DNA of 64,000 bases from Pseudoxanthomonas suwonensis (lineage in GTDB: Bacteria; Pseudomonadota; Gammaproteobacteria; Xanthomonadales; Xanthomonadaceae): contig QFNC01000003.1 in NCBI GenBank assembly GCA_003240695.1, positions 62,001 through 126,000 on the forward strand. The letters run 5' to 3'. Shown here one piece after another: positions 50,116 through 59,489 of the stretch. The stretch's first letter is position 1. Each line of letters starts with the position of its first letter. The translations under genes and the position numbers were made by a program. The notes beneath the pieces were generated by a model. It saw only the letters and a list, made by a program, of their open reading frames with translations. It searched no databases and was not told where the DNA came from.

Positions 50116-52062
50116 ATGCGTATTCGTTACCGGCAGGCGGCCTTGATGGCTGCATGCACGCTGGCATTCGGTTCTGCCATGTCCGCACAATCGCGCGCGC
50201 CATCGGCGTCCCTGGGCGAGGCGACCGACCTTCCTTCGGCACAAGTGGCCTTCGACCGCTCGGTTCGAGCGCAGGAAGCACGGCTGCAGAACGAACGGCA
50301 GCATTATCCAACCCTGTTCCGTGCCGCCTACCAGCGCTATCCGGCCATTCCGGCCGGAACGCTGGAGGCGATCGCCTATGCGCAGACGCGCTGGCATCAC
50401 GTGCAACCCACTGCCGAGGAAGTCAACCAGGACCATGCCCACATGCCGCAGGGCTGGGGCGTGATGGGCCTGTACGATGGAAAGGGTTTCGCCGAGCAAG
50501 TGAATGAGGGTGCCGCGCTGATCGGCAAGTCGCCGCAGCAGGTGAAGACCGATCCGTGGAGCAACATCCTTGCCGCTGCAGCCCTGCTTGACCGCGAATT
50601 GCGCGCGGACAAGGCCATTTCGGCGGCATCGGCCGCGCGCGATCCTGCGGCAGCTGCGCAGGCCCTGCAACGCTATGCCGGATTTGGCGACACGCAATCG
50701 CAGATCGGCGCGTACGCACGTGCCAGCTTCGCCTTCGACGTGCTGCTGACGCTGGACCGCGGCGTCAACGACAACGGCATCCAGGTGCAGGAACGTCCGG
50801 TTGCGTGGGAACAGGCCTTCAATGCGCCGATGCTGGTGAAGTTGAATGCACCCATGCTGCGCCTGGACGTGGAGCGCGACAGCATCGAAGTGGACGGCTA
50901 CCGTGTCGATCCGGTCAGTGGCCAGCTGCAGTCCAGCAGCGCCGCGCAGGCGCGATCGGCCGGCTCGGTCGATGCGCAGGCCGCATCCACGGACGTGTCG
51001 ATCCAGAGCGCCGATTACGGCCCGGCCATCTGGGCGCCGTCGCCCAACTATTCCTCGCGCGGCGGTTCTGCCGTGCGCGAAGTGGTGGTGCACACCTGCC
51101 AGGGCGGCTATTCCGGCTGCGTGTCGTGGCTGCGCGACACCCGTGCCGGTGCCAGCGCCCATTACGTGGTACGCAGCTCCGATGGCCAGATCAGCCAGCT
51201 GGTGCGCGAATCGAACAAGGCGTGGCATGCCCGGTCGCACAACCCGTACTCGATCGGGATCGAGCACGAAGGCTATGTCAGCAACCCGTCGTGGTACACC
51301 AATGCCATGTACAACGCCTCCAGCGGCATCGTGCGCAACGCTTGCGCCCGGTATGGCGGGGTCACGTGTTCCACCGCATACAAGGGCGCGGCCACCTCGT
51401 ACGCTGGTCCGAAGATCGGTGACCATGTCGACATCAAGGGTCACCAGCACTTGACCGACAACACCCACACCGATCCTGGCAAGTACTGGAACTGGACCAA
51501 GTATTACAGCCTGCTGAATCCGAACAATGGCGGCGGTACCACGATCCTGGACAGCTTCGAATCCAGCGTGGGCCACTTCAACACCAGTCCGGCCTATTCG
51601 GGCAGCACCACCGGCATCTCGACCAGTTCAACGGCTGCCCGCAACTGCAGCCTGCGCAAGAACGGCTCGTGTTCGTTGCAGGTGCGGCTGGTGGATGGGG
51701 CAGGCAGTGCCGCCTGGAACGTGCGCCTGCTCTCCGGCACCGGCAACCCCGGCAGCAACGCGTCGCTGGCACGCAGTGGCCGGGTGGGCTTCTGGGTGTA
51801 CGCGGCCGGTTCGGGTGTCAGGGTGGGCGTGGGCATCGATGACAGCGATGGCACCGAGCGCTCGGTGTCGCGCGCCCTGCCGGCCAACGCCTGGACCTAC
51901 GTGGAATGGTCGCTGTCCGATGCCGCGCAGTGGAATGCGTGGGCTGGCGGCAACGGCAGCATCACCGCCAGTTCGGTCAAGCTGGATGCGATCTGGCTGT
52001 ACCACGCCAACACCAGCTACACGGTCAATACCTACATCGACGACGTGCAGCTGCGCAAGTGA
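50116..52062 (+). CDS. Secreted N-acetylmuramoyl-L-alanine amidase (PGRP/Amidase_2) with C-terminal beta domain
   Basis: 648 residues from the ATG at 50116, with a signal peptide (ALMAACTLAFGSAMSAQ, about 1-27). Residues 45-240 are a helical lysozyme-like or unknown domain (IPAGTLEAIAYAQTRWHHV). The amidase domain, about 315-475, has VVVHTCQGGYSG, HYVVRSSDGQISQLV, IGIEHEGYV and THTDPGKYWNW, with the Zn ligands His and His/Asp. The last 160 residues form a jelly-roll-like domain (GSCSLQVRLVDGAGSAAWNV, AIWLYHANTSY), perhaps binding cell wall or glycan. A released lytic enzyme is likely. Flanked by two repeat copies. Confidence 0.85.
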   Translation: MRIRYRQAALMAACTLAFGSAMSAQSRAPSASLGEATDLPSAQVAFDRSVRAQEARLQNERQHYPTLFRAAYQRYPAIPAGTLEAIAYAQTRWHHVQPTAEEVNQDHAHMPQGWGVMGLYDGKGFAEQVNEGAALIGKSPQQVKTDPWSNILAAAALLDRELRADKAISAASAARDPAAAAQALQRYAGFGDTQSQIGAYARASFAFDVLLTLDRGVNDNGIQVQERPVAWEQAFNAPMLVKLNAPMLRLDVERDSIEVDGYRVDPVSGQLQSSSAAQARSAGSVDAQAASTDVSIQSADYGPAIWAPSPNYSSRGGSAVREVVVHTCQGGYSGCVSWLRDTRAGASAHYVVRSSDGQISQLVRESNKAWHARSHNPYSIGIEHEGYVSNPSWYTNAMYNASSGIVRNACARYGGVTCSTAYKGAATSYAGPKIGDHVDIKGHQHLTDNTHTDPGKYWNWTKYYSLLNPNNGGGTTILDSFESSVGHFNTSPAYSGSTTGISTSSTAARNCSLRKNGSCSLQVRLVDGAGSAAWNVRLLSGTGNPGSNASLARSGRVGFWVYAAGSGVRVGVGIDDSDGTERSVSRALPANAWTYVEWSLSDAAQWNAWAGGNGSITASSVKLDAIWLYHANTSYTVNTYIDDVQLRK

Positions 52063-52063
52063 G

Positions 52064-52195
52064 GATGCTCTGAGCAAGTCCAGCCTGGACTTGCCAGCCC
52101 TCGCCCAGTCCCGCACATGTCCGGACCGGGCTCACACGAATCGATCATGCAAGTGATCGATTCGTGTTCGACCATCCATGGTTCCGGGGATCCTC
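52064..52195 (+). repeat. Dispersed intergenic repeat, copy B
   Basis: About 132 bases homologous to copy A. The stem here is GAATCGATCA/TGATCGATTC (52138-52163) around TGCAAG, and the first arm AAGTCCAG/CTGGACTT is perfect. It begins almost at the amidase stop codon. Confidence 0.8.
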
Positions 52196-52216
52196 CGAAT
52201 TCTTCGGAGGATCCCC
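52186..52216 (+). terminator. 14-bp perfect hairpin at end of repeat B (possible terminator)
   Basis: GGGGATCCTCCGAA (52186-52199), loop TTC, TTCGGAGGATCCCC (52203-52216). Very stable, but without a T run; it may slow or end the amidase transcript with Rho, or be a structural element. Copy A has only its left arm. Confidence 0.45.
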
Positions 52217-52322
52217 GATGCACGAACACCGTGCACGCGCCCGATCCGGGGATCTCCCCGGCCGGGCGTTTTCATGCGCGATGGGAATTCGCGCAGCTGG
52301 TGGCGTGGTCGGCAACGGGTGC

Positions 52323-52352
52323 TTGCCGCCGGAATTTCACGCCTGCTATACT
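52323..52352 (+). promoter_or_regulatory. Sigma-70-type promoter of the atp operon
   Basis: TTGCCG (52323-52328) and TATACT (52347-52352) are 18 bases apart, about 50 bases before the atpI ATG. TATACT is one base from consensus. It is the only credible promoter ahead of the ATP synthase genes. Confidence 0.55.
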
Positions 52353-52402
52353 TTCAAGGCTAACCCGTCCGGTTTCGTTCGGGTGGCCGCTGCAGGACTG
52401 AC

Positions 52403-52795
52403 ATGTTCGATCCCGTCGCCCGATCCAAGCGAATGGTCAAGCAGGTCGTTCTCCGGCAGGCGTTGGCGGTGATCGCCGTCGCCGCATTGTCCGCACTTCT
52501 GGCGCCTTCCGGGGCGCGCTTTGCCGCTGGCGTCTGCGCTGGCGGTTTTGCTGTCGTGCTGGGGAATGTGGTGGCATCGCGGATCGCCCTGCCTGCGGGC
52601 ATGTTGTCGGCCGGTGCTGTTGCCGTGCGCTGGTTTCTTGCGCTGGCTGTGCGCTGGCTGGTATTCGGCGGCGTGCTGCTGGGGGCCATTCTGGCCTGGA
52701 AATTGCCGCCACTGGCGCTGCTGTCGGGCGTGGTGGTGGCGCTGTCGGCCTACCTTGTGATCGTGTCAATGCAAACAGTCAGGAATCCCACGTGA
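52403..52795 (+). CDS. atpI: ATP synthase subunit I
   Basis: 130 residues with four membrane helices (VIAVAALSALLAP, FAAGVCAGGFAVVLGNVVA, WFLALAVRWLVFGGVLLGAIL, LALLSGVVVALSAYLVIV), the AtpI layout. It assists c-ring assembly. Its stop overlaps the atpB GTG start (GTGA). Confidence 0.85.
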   Translation: MFDPVARSKRMVKQVVLRQALAVIAVAALSALLAPSGARFAAGVCAGGFAVVLGNVVASRIALPAGMLSAGAVAVRWFLALAVRWLVFGGVLLGAILAWKLPPLALLSGVVVALSAYLVIVSMQTVRNPT

Positions 52796-53595
52796 GCGCG
52801 TCCCCCGGCGGCAATCTGACCCCGACCGAGTACATCCAGCATCACCTGCACAATCTCACTGCGCATGTGGGCGAAGGCAGCTTCATGACGCTGCACGTCG
52901 ATACGGTGATCACTGCCGTGCTGATGGGCCTGTTCATGACGTTCCTGTTCTGGCTGGCCGCGCGCAAGGCCACCGCCGGCGTGCCCGGCAAGTGGCAGGC
53001 ATTCGTGGAAATCTGCCTGGAGTTCGTGCACAACCAGGTCAAGGACACCTACCACGGCAAGAGCAAGCTGGTCACGCCGATCGCGATTACCCTGTTCTTC
53101 TGGATCCTGTTGATGAACCTCATCAAGATGATCCCCGCCGACTTCATCGCCAAGCCGCTGGAACTGCTGGGCGTGGACTACTGGAAACCGGTACCCACCG
53201 CCGACGTGAATGCTACGCTGGGCATGTCCTTCAGCGTGTTCTTCCTGATGCTGTTCTTCGCCCTGCGCGGCAAGGGCATCGGCGGACTGACCAAGGAATT
53301 CCTGTTCGCGCCGTTCGGCAAGTGGATGGTGCCGTTCAACCTGATCCTGAACATCGTCGAGTGGCTGAGCAAGCCGATTTCGCTGGCGATGCGACTGTTC
53401 GGCAACATGTTCGGCGGGGAAATCGTGTTCCTGCTGATCTGGGTGCTGGGCGGTGCGGGCATCGCCGGCCTGCTCGGCGGCGCCGTGTTCGGTTTCGGCT
53501 GGATGATCTTCCACCTGCTGGTCATCCCGCTGCAGGCGTTCATTTTCACCATGCTCACGATCGTGTATCTGAGCCTGGCCGAAGAGCACCACTGA
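52792..53595 (+). CDS. atpB: ATP synthase F0 subunit a
   Basis: 267 residues from a GTG that overlaps atpI. Five or six membrane helices; the proton-path arginine is in SLAMRLFGNMFGGE and further a-subunit blocks are LVTPIAITLFFWILLMNLIK and IPLQAFIFTMLTIVYLSLA. Standard length. Confidence 0.96.
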   Translation: MSASPGGNLTPTEYIQHHLHNLTAHVGEGSFMTLHVDTVITAVLMGLFMTFLFWLAARKATAGVPGKWQAFVEICLEFVHNQVKDTYHGKSKLVTPIAITLFFWILLMNLIKMIPADFIAKPLELLGVDYWKPVPTADVNATLGMSFSVFFLMLFFALRGKGIGGLTKEFLFAPFGKWMVPFNLILNIVEWLSKPISLAMRLFGNMFGGEIVFLLIWVLGGAGIAGLLGGAVFGFGWMIFHLLVIPLQAFIFTMLTIVYLSLAEEHH

Positions 53596-53666
53596 CTTTT
53601 CTCTGATCCACCTCGCTTCATTCCTGTTCCTTTTCCCACACCCTCCCGAACCTTTTGGAGATCACA

Positions 53667-53951
53667 ATGGAAGCTCTTGCCAACCTCGCCCAAGTCCAGT
53701 CCTTCACCGCGCTGGCGGTGGGCATCATGATCGGTCTGGCCGCACTCGGCGCCGGTCTGGGCCTGGCCATCATGGCCGGCAAGTTCCTCGAATCCTCGGC
53801 CCGTCAGCCCGAATTGATCCCGGTGCTGCAGGTGCGCATGTTCATCACCGCCGGCCTGATCGACGCCGCGTTCATCATCTCGGTGGCCGTTGGCCTGCTG
53901 TTCGCGTTCGCCAACCCGTTCATCGGCGAATTCGTCTCGCGCCTGGGTTGA
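53667..53951 (+). CDS. atpE: ATP synthase F0 subunit c
   Basis: 94 residues from the ATG at 53667 with GGAG eight bases upstream. Two helices joined by the ARQPEL loop; the proton-binding aspartate lies in TAGLIDAAFIIS. Forms the rotor ring. Confidence 0.96.
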   Translation: MEALANLAQVQSFTALAVGIMIGLAALGAGLGLAIMAGKFLESSARQPELIPVLQVRMFITAGLIDAAFIISVAVGLLFAFANPFIGEFVSRLG

Positions 53952-54049
53952 TGCGTGCCGCAGTCGGCAGCCGTTCGCGGCTGTCCGGCCTGCCATCCCG
54001 CATCGCCTGCTGTTGACGGAATGTCCGCAGTTCCAGCCGAGAAACCGAC

Positions 54050-54520
54050 ATGAACATCAATCTCACCCTCATCGCCCAGGCGCTCGCGTTTGCCGCGCTG
54101 ATCTGGCTGATCGCGACCTTCATCTGGCCGCCGCTGCTCAATGCCATTGAGGAGCGCCAGAAGAAGATCGCCGAAGGCTTGGCCGCCGCCGACAACAGCC
54201 AGAAGGCGCTGGCGCAGGCGGAAGAAAAGGCCAACGATGAACTTAAAGCCGCGCGTGCCAAGGCCAACGAAATCATCGAGCAGGCGCATCAGCGTGCCAA
54301 CCAGATCGTTGAAGCCGCGAAGAACGAGGCGATCGAGGAAGGCGTGCGGCAGAAGGCGCTGGCCCAAGCCGAGATCGAGGCGTCTGCCAACCGTGCCCGC
54401 GAGGACCTGCGCAGGCAGGTGTCCGCGCTGGCGGTGACCGGTGCGGAAAAGCTGCTGCGCCGCGAAATCGATGCCAACGCCCACAAGGCGCTGCTGGACG
54501 AACTGGCTGCCGAGATCTGA
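54050..54520 (+). CDS. atpF: ATP synthase F0 subunit b
   Basis: 156 residues: one N-terminal membrane helix (LTLIAQALAFAALIWLIATF) and a long coiled coil (ERQKKIAEGLAAADNSQKAL and onward). Peripheral stalk. 3 bp before atpH. Confidence 0.95.
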   Translation: MNINLTLIAQALAFAALIWLIATFIWPPLLNAIEERQKKIAEGLAAADNSQKALAQAEEKANDELKAARAKANEIIEQAHQRANQIVEAAKNEAIEEGVRQKALAQAEIEASANRAREDLRRQVSALAVTGAEKLLRREIDANAHKALLDELAAEI

Positions 54521-54523
54521 CCG

Positions 54524-55051
54524 ATGAGCGACGCACTGACCCTGGCCCGTCCCTATGCCCGCGCCGCATATGCACTGGCGCGCGATGCCGGACAGGCTGA
54601 TGCGTGGTCGCGCGCGCTGGCCGTGGCAGCGGCACTGGCCTCCGAATCGGCCATCGCACAGGCATTGAGTGATCCGCGCACCGCGCGCAGTGATGCGGCG
54701 GCACTGCTCAGCGATGGTGCATCCGTCGAGCATTGGCAGGGCTTTCTGGAACTGCTGGCCGACAACCGGCGCCTGCCGCTGTTGCCGGACATCGCCGCGC
54801 TGTTCGAGCAGTTGCGCGCCGACGGCGAACACGTGGTGCGCGCCACGGTGACCTCGGCCAACGCACTGTCCGATGGCGAGCTGGAGTCCATCACCGCTGC
54901 GCTGCGCCGACGCTTCGGCCGCGAGGTGCGGGTACGCACCGCGGTGGATCCGGCGCTGATCGGCGGCGCGGTGATCGATGCCGGCGATCTGGTCATTGAC
55001 GGCTCGCTGAAAGGCAAGCTGGAGCGGCTGCAGACCGCGCTGACGCACTGA
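54524..55051 (+). CDS. atpH: ATP synthase F1 subunit delta
   Basis: 175 residues: helical N-domain (TLARPYARAAYALARD) and C-terminal domain with VRTAVDPALIGGAVIDAGDLVIDGSLKGKL (quoted in part), the OSCP/delta signature. Connects stalk to alpha subunits. Confidence 0.95.
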   Translation: MSDALTLARPYARAAYALARDAGQADAWSRALAVAAALASESAIAQALSDPRTARSDAAALLSDGASVEHWQGFLELLADNRRLPLLPDIAALFEQLRADGEHVVRATVTSANALSDGELESITAALRRRFGREVRVRTAVDPALIGGAVIDAGDLVIDGSLKGKLERLQTALTH

Positions 55052-55128
55052 ATTCGCAATCGTCGGACGGGGTCGCCCTGTCCACACGTGTGACGGACTG
55101 CGAGTCCGTCGAACCAAGGAAACAACCC

Positions 55129-56694
55129 ATGGCAACGTCCACGCTCAATCCTTCCGAAATCAGCGAACTGATCAAGAGCCGCATCGAGAAAGTCAAGTTG
55201 TCGGCCGAGGCCCGCAACGAAGGCACCGTGATCAGCGTGTCCGACGGCATCGTGCGCATCTTCGGCCTGGCCGACGCGATGCAGGGCGAAATGGTCGAAC
55301 TGCCGCCGGCTCCCGGCGGGAACGCCACCTATGCGCTGGCACTGAACCTGGAGCGCGATTCGGTCGGCGCGGTGATCCTGGGCGACTGGGAACACCTGCG
55401 CGAAGGCGACGTGGCCAAGACCACCGGCCGCATCCTGGAAGTGCCGACCGGCCCCGAGCTGCTGGGCCGCGTGGTGAACGCGCTGGGCGAGCCGATCGAC
55501 GGCAAGGGTCCGATCGAGGCGAAGACCAGTGCGCCGGTGGAAGCCATCGCCCCGGGCGTGGTGTGGCGCAAATCGGTGAGCCAGCCCCTGCAGACCGGTT
55601 ACAAGTCCATCGACAGCATGATCCCGATCGGCCGCGGCCAGCGCGAACTGATCATCGGCGACCGCCAGACCGGCAAGACCGCGATCGCGGTGGATACCAT
55701 CATCAACCAGAAGTCATCCGGCGTGAAGTGCATCTACGTCGCGATCGGGCAGAAGAACTCCACCATCGCCAACATCGTGCGCAAGCTGGAAGAAAACGGT
55801 GCGATGGCCTACACCACGGTGGTGGCGGCCTCGGCGTCGGAATCGGCGGCGATGCAGTACATCGCGGCGTATTCCGGCTGCACCATGGGCGAATACTTCC
55901 GCGACCGCGGCGAGGATGCGCTGATCATCTACGACGACCTGTCCAAGCAGGCCGTGGCCTACCGCCAGATCTCGCTGCTGCTGAAGCGCCCGCCGGGCCG
56001 CGAAGCGTATCCGGGCGACGTGTTCTACCTGCACAGCCGCCTGCTGGAACGCGCCGCCCGCGTCAACGAGGATTATGTCGAGAAATTCACCAACGGCGCG
56101 GTGACCGGCAAGACCGGTTCGCTGACCGCGCTGCCGATCATCGAGACCCAAGCCGGCGACGTGTCCGCATTCGTGCCGACCAACGTGATCTCGATCACCG
56201 ACGGCCAGATCTTCCTGGAAACCGACCTGTTCAACGCCGGCATCCGCCCGGCCGTGAATGCCGGCATCTCGGTGTCGCGAGTGGGTGGCGCGGCGCAGAC
56301 CAAGATCATGAAGAAGCTGTCCGGCGGCATCCGTATCGCGCTGGCGCAGTACCGCGAACTGGCGGCCTTTGCGCAGTTCGCTTCCGATCTGGACGATGCC
56401 ACCCGCAAGCAGCTGGAGCGCGGCCAGCGCGTAACGGAGCTGATGAAGCAGAAGCAGTATCTGCCGATGTCGGTGGCCCGTCAGGCGCTGTCGATCTATG
56501 CCGCCGACAAGGGCTACATGGACGATGTGCCGGTGGCGAAGATCGGCGCGTTCGAGGAGGCGCTGCATGCGCACTTCGACAACACCGCCGGCGAGCTGAT
56601 CGGCAGGATCGACCAGACCGGCGACTGGAACGACGACATCGAAGCCGCCTTCAAGCAGGGCATCGAGGATTTCCGCAAGACCGGCAGTTGGTAA
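55129..56694 (+). CDS. atpA: ATP synthase F1 subunit alpha
   Basis: 521 residues from the ATG at 55129 with AAGGA upstream; the few in-frame codons before it are spacer. Walker A-like GDRQTGKTA near residue 174, ALIIYDDLSKQAVAYRQ and PGREAYPGDVFYLHSRLLE are the alpha blocks. Non-catalytic nucleotide-binding subunit. Confidence 0.97.
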   Translation: MATSTLNPSEISELIKSRIEKVKLSAEARNEGTVISVSDGIVRIFGLADAMQGEMVELPPAPGGNATYALALNLERDSVGAVILGDWEHLREGDVAKTTGRILEVPTGPELLGRVVNALGEPIDGKGPIEAKTSAPVEAIAPGVVWRKSVSQPLQTGYKSIDSMIPIGRGQRELIIGDRQTGKTAIAVDTIINQKSSGVKCIYVAIGQKNSTIANIVRKLEENGAMAYTTVVAASASESAAMQYIAAYSGCTMGEYFRDRGEDALIIYDDLSKQAVAYRQISLLLKRPPGREAYPGDVFYLHSRLLERAARVNEDYVEKFTNGAVTGKTGSLTALPIIETQAGDVSAFVPTNVISITDGQIFLETDLFNAGIRPAVNAGISVSRVGGAAQTKIMKKLSGGIRIALAQYRELAAFAQFASDLDDATRKQLERGQRVTELMKQKQYLPMSVARQALSIYAADKGYMDDVPVAKIGAFEEALHAHFDNTAGELIGRIDQTGDWNDDIEAAFKQGIEDFRKTGSW

Positions 56695-56794
56695 AACCCC
56701 CGGCAGGCATGCGCCTGCCGAAGCACATTCCCGAAAACGGTGACGGTGGGGCGTCACGACGGCGAGCCAGGGCTCGCCCCAGGCGAGAAACGAG

Positions 56795-57658
56795 ATGGCC
56801 GGCGGCAGAGAAATCAAGACCAAGATCAAGAGCGTGCAGAACACCCGCAAGGTGACGCGCGCGCTGGAAATGGTGTCCGCCTCGAAGATCCGCAAGGCGC
56901 AGGAACGCATGAAGGCTTCGCGTCCGTACGCGCAGGCGATGAAGCAGGTCATCGGCCACCTGGCCCAGGCCAATTCCGATTTCCAGCATCCGTATCTGAC
57001 CGAACGCACCAGCGTGAAGCGGGTGGGTTACATCATCGTGTCGTCCGACCGCGGCCTGGCAGGCGGCCTGAACAACAACCTGTTCCGCAAGCTGCTGGCC
57101 GAGTTCCGCAGCTGGCAGGAGCAGGGCGTGGAAGTCGATCTGGTCACCATCGGCCAGAAGGCGTCGGTGTTCTTCCGCCGGATCAAGGTGAACATGCTGG
57201 CCACCGTCACGCATCTGGGCGACACGCCCACGGTGGAGCGGCTGGTGGGCGTGATCAAGGTGATGCTGGACGCGTACGAGTCCGGCAGCGTGGACAGGGT
57301 GTTCCTGGCCTACAACGATTTCGTCAACACCATGACGCAGCGCGCGGCCTTCGACCAGCTGCTGCCGCTGCCGCCCAGCGAAACCGGTGCTTCTCGCCAC
57401 GACTGGGACTACCTGTACGAACCCGACCCCGCTGCGGTGCTGGAATACGTGCTGACCCGCTACATCGAATCGCTGGTGTACCAGGCGGTGATGGAGAACG
57501 TGGCCTCCGAACATGCCGCGCGGATGGTGGCGATGAAGGCCGCCAGCGACAACGCCACCAAGCTGATCGACACCCTCAACCTGTCCTACAACAAGGCCCG
57601 CCAGGCCGCGATTACCCAGGAAATCTCGGAAATCGTCGGCGGTGCGGCGGCGGTATGA
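56795..57658 (+). CDS. atpG: ATP synthase F1 subunit gamma
   Basis: 287 residues: MAGGREIKTKIKSVQNTRKV at the start and the C-terminal SEHAARMVAMKAASDNATKL helix that turns inside the alpha-beta ring. Its TGA overlaps the ATG of the inserted lipoprotein gene. Confidence 0.96.
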   Translation: MAGGREIKTKIKSVQNTRKVTRALEMVSASKIRKAQERMKASRPYAQAMKQVIGHLAQANSDFQHPYLTERTSVKRVGYIIVSSDRGLAGGLNNNLFRKLLAEFRSWQEQGVEVDLVTIGQKASVFFRRIKVNMLATVTHLGDTPTVERLVGVIKVMLDAYESGSVDRVFLAYNDFVNTMTQRAAFDQLLPLPPSETGASRHDWDYLYEPDPAAVLEYVLTRYIESLVYQAVMENVASEHAARMVAMKAASDNATKLIDTLNLSYNKARQAAITQEISEIVGGAAAV

Positions 57659-58002
57659 CGGCCATGACCCGGAGCCCGATGTCCATGCGCATGATTGCGC
57701 TCGCGGTCGTCACGGCCTGCCTGCTGCTGTCCGCCTGCGGCAAGCAGGCCGATGCGCCGGCCGCCGGCAATCCGGTCAGCGCGCAGGATGCCCTGCCCAA
57801 GGCCTGCGAGGACTACATCAACCGCGTGAAGGGTTGCGTGGCCAAGCGCCAGGGCGACCAGGCGGCGCAGCAGTTCCAGCAGTCGCTGGACCAGATGCGT
57901 GCGCAGTGGGCCGAGGCCGCCGACAAGACCGCGCTGGTGCCCGCCTGCGAGCAGGCCAATGCCGCATTCAACCAGATGGCGCAGCAACTGCAGTGCGAAT
58001 GA
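57655..58002 (+). CDS. Small lipoprotein inserted between atpG and atpD (DUF5339-like)
   Basis: 115 residues, ATG overlapping the atpG stop (ATGA); ATGs at 57679 and 57685 with GGAG nearby could also be used. A lipoprotein signal (MRMIALAVVTACLLLSAC) ends at the lipobox Cys. The mature part has four cysteine-containing helices (ALPKACEDYINRVKGCVAKR and VPACEQANAAFNQMAQQLQC), so two disulfides are likely. It resembles DUF5339, from memory. ATP synthase operons normally have nothing here, so co-regulation with F1F0 is its most notable feature. Confidence 0.75.
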   Translation: MTAMTRSPMSMRMIALAVVTACLLLSACGKQADAPAAGNPVSAQDALPKACEDYINRVKGCVAKRQGDQAAQQFQQSLDQMRAQWAEAADKTALVPACEQANAAFNQMAQQLQCE

Positions 58003-58062
58003 CAGCGCCCGCCATTTCCACATCCTCGTTTTGCATTTCCGAATCGTTGTGAGGTCACATCC

Positions 58063-59423
58063 ATGAACGCCAACAGCCAAGGCAAGATCGTCCAGATCAT
58101 CGGCGCCGTCGTCGACGTCGAATTCCCGCGCGATGCCGTGCCGAAGGTGTACGACGCGCTGAAGGTGCACGGCACCGCCATCACCCTGGAAGTGCAGCAG
58201 CAGCTGGGCGACGGCGTGGTCCGTGCGATCGCGCTGGGTTCCACCGACGGCCTGAAGCGCGGCCTGGTGGCGGAAAACACCCATCGCGCCATCGCGGTTC
58301 CGGTGGGCGAGGCCACCCTGGGTCGCATCATGGATGTGCTGGGCACGCCGATCGACGAAGTCGGTCCGATCGATGCCAAGGACCATTGGGAAATCCATCG
58401 TCCTGCCCCGTCGTACGAAGACCAGGCGGCCACCAACGAGTTGCTGGAAACCGGCATCAAGGTGATCGACCTGATGTGTCCGTTCGCCAAGGGCGGCAAG
58501 GTCGGCCTGTTCGGCGGCGCCGGCGTGGGCAAGACCGTGAACATGCTGGAACTGATCAACAACATCGCCACGCAGCATAGTGGCCTGTCGGTGTTCGCCG
58601 GCGTGGGCGAGCGCACCCGCGAAGGCAACGACTTCTACCACGAGATGCAGGAAGCAGGCGTCGTCAAGATCGACAACCTGCCCGAATCGAAGGTGGCAAT
58701 GGTGTACGGCCAGATGAACGAGCCGCCGGGCAACCGCCTGCGCGTGGCGCTGACCGGCCTGACCATGGCCGAATACTTCCGCGACGAGAAGGACGCCAGC
58801 GGCAAGGGCCGCGACGTGCTGTTCTTCGTCGACAACATCTACCGCTACACGCTGGCCGGCACCGAAGTGTCGGCGCTGCTGGGCCGCATGCCGTCGGCGG
58901 TGGGCTACCAGCCCACCCTGGCCGAGGAAATGGGCGTGCTGCAGGAGCGCATCACCTCCACCAAGACCGGTTCGATCACCTCGATCCAGGCCGTATACGT
59001 GCCCGCGGACGACCTGACCGACCCGTCGCCGGCCACCACCTTCGCCCACTTGGACGCCACCGTGGTGCTGAGCCGCCAGATCGCGAGCTTGGGCATCTAC
59101 CCGGCGGTGGATCCGCTGGATTCCACCAGCCGCCAGCTCGACCCGAACGTGATCGGCCACGAGCACTACGACACCGCGCGCCGGGTGCAGGCCACGCTGC
59201 AGAAGTACAAGGAACTGAAGGACTCGAGCGCTTCTTCAGCCAGCCGTTCCACGTGGCCGAAGTGTTCACCGGCTCGCCGGGCAAGTACGTGTCGCTGAAG
59301 GACACCATCCGCGGCTTCAAGATGATCGTGGACGGCGAATGCGACCACATCCCCGAGCAGGCGTTCTACATGGTCGGCGGCATCGACGAGGCCATCGAGA
59401 AGGGCAAGAAGATGGCGGCCTGA
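58063..59423 (+). pseudogene. atpD: ATP synthase F1 subunit beta, frameshifted by an internal deletion
   Basis: MNANSQGKIVQIIGAVVDVE to LQKYKELKD (codons 1-387, up to 59223) is a normal catalytic beta subunit with Walker A FGGAGVGKT and the GERTREGNDFYHE block. Then the frame shifts: the true continuation ERFFSQPFHVAEVFTGSPGK... to GKKMAA is found one frame over from 59226 to the stop at 59421-59423. Compared with the family, about 23 residues (the IIAILGMDELSEEDK... segment) plus one base are missing, i.e. about 70 nt. As read, the protein would end early at 59298. The gene is essential, so an assembly or sequencing error is likely. Confidence 0.9.
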
Positions 59424-59489
59424 GTCGCCCCGCCGTCACCTGCCTGGTGACGGCATCGCAAGACTGCATCAATACGGGAATCCATAGCT

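Larger units (their letters stand above)
52063..52322. other. Non-coding stretch with repeat copy B and long hairpin
   Basis: Between the amidase and the atp promoter there is no gene. It contains repeat copy B (52064-52195), the 14-bp hairpin (52186-52216) and a second small stem CCGGGGA/TCCCCGG near 52246-52262. Confidence 0.6.
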
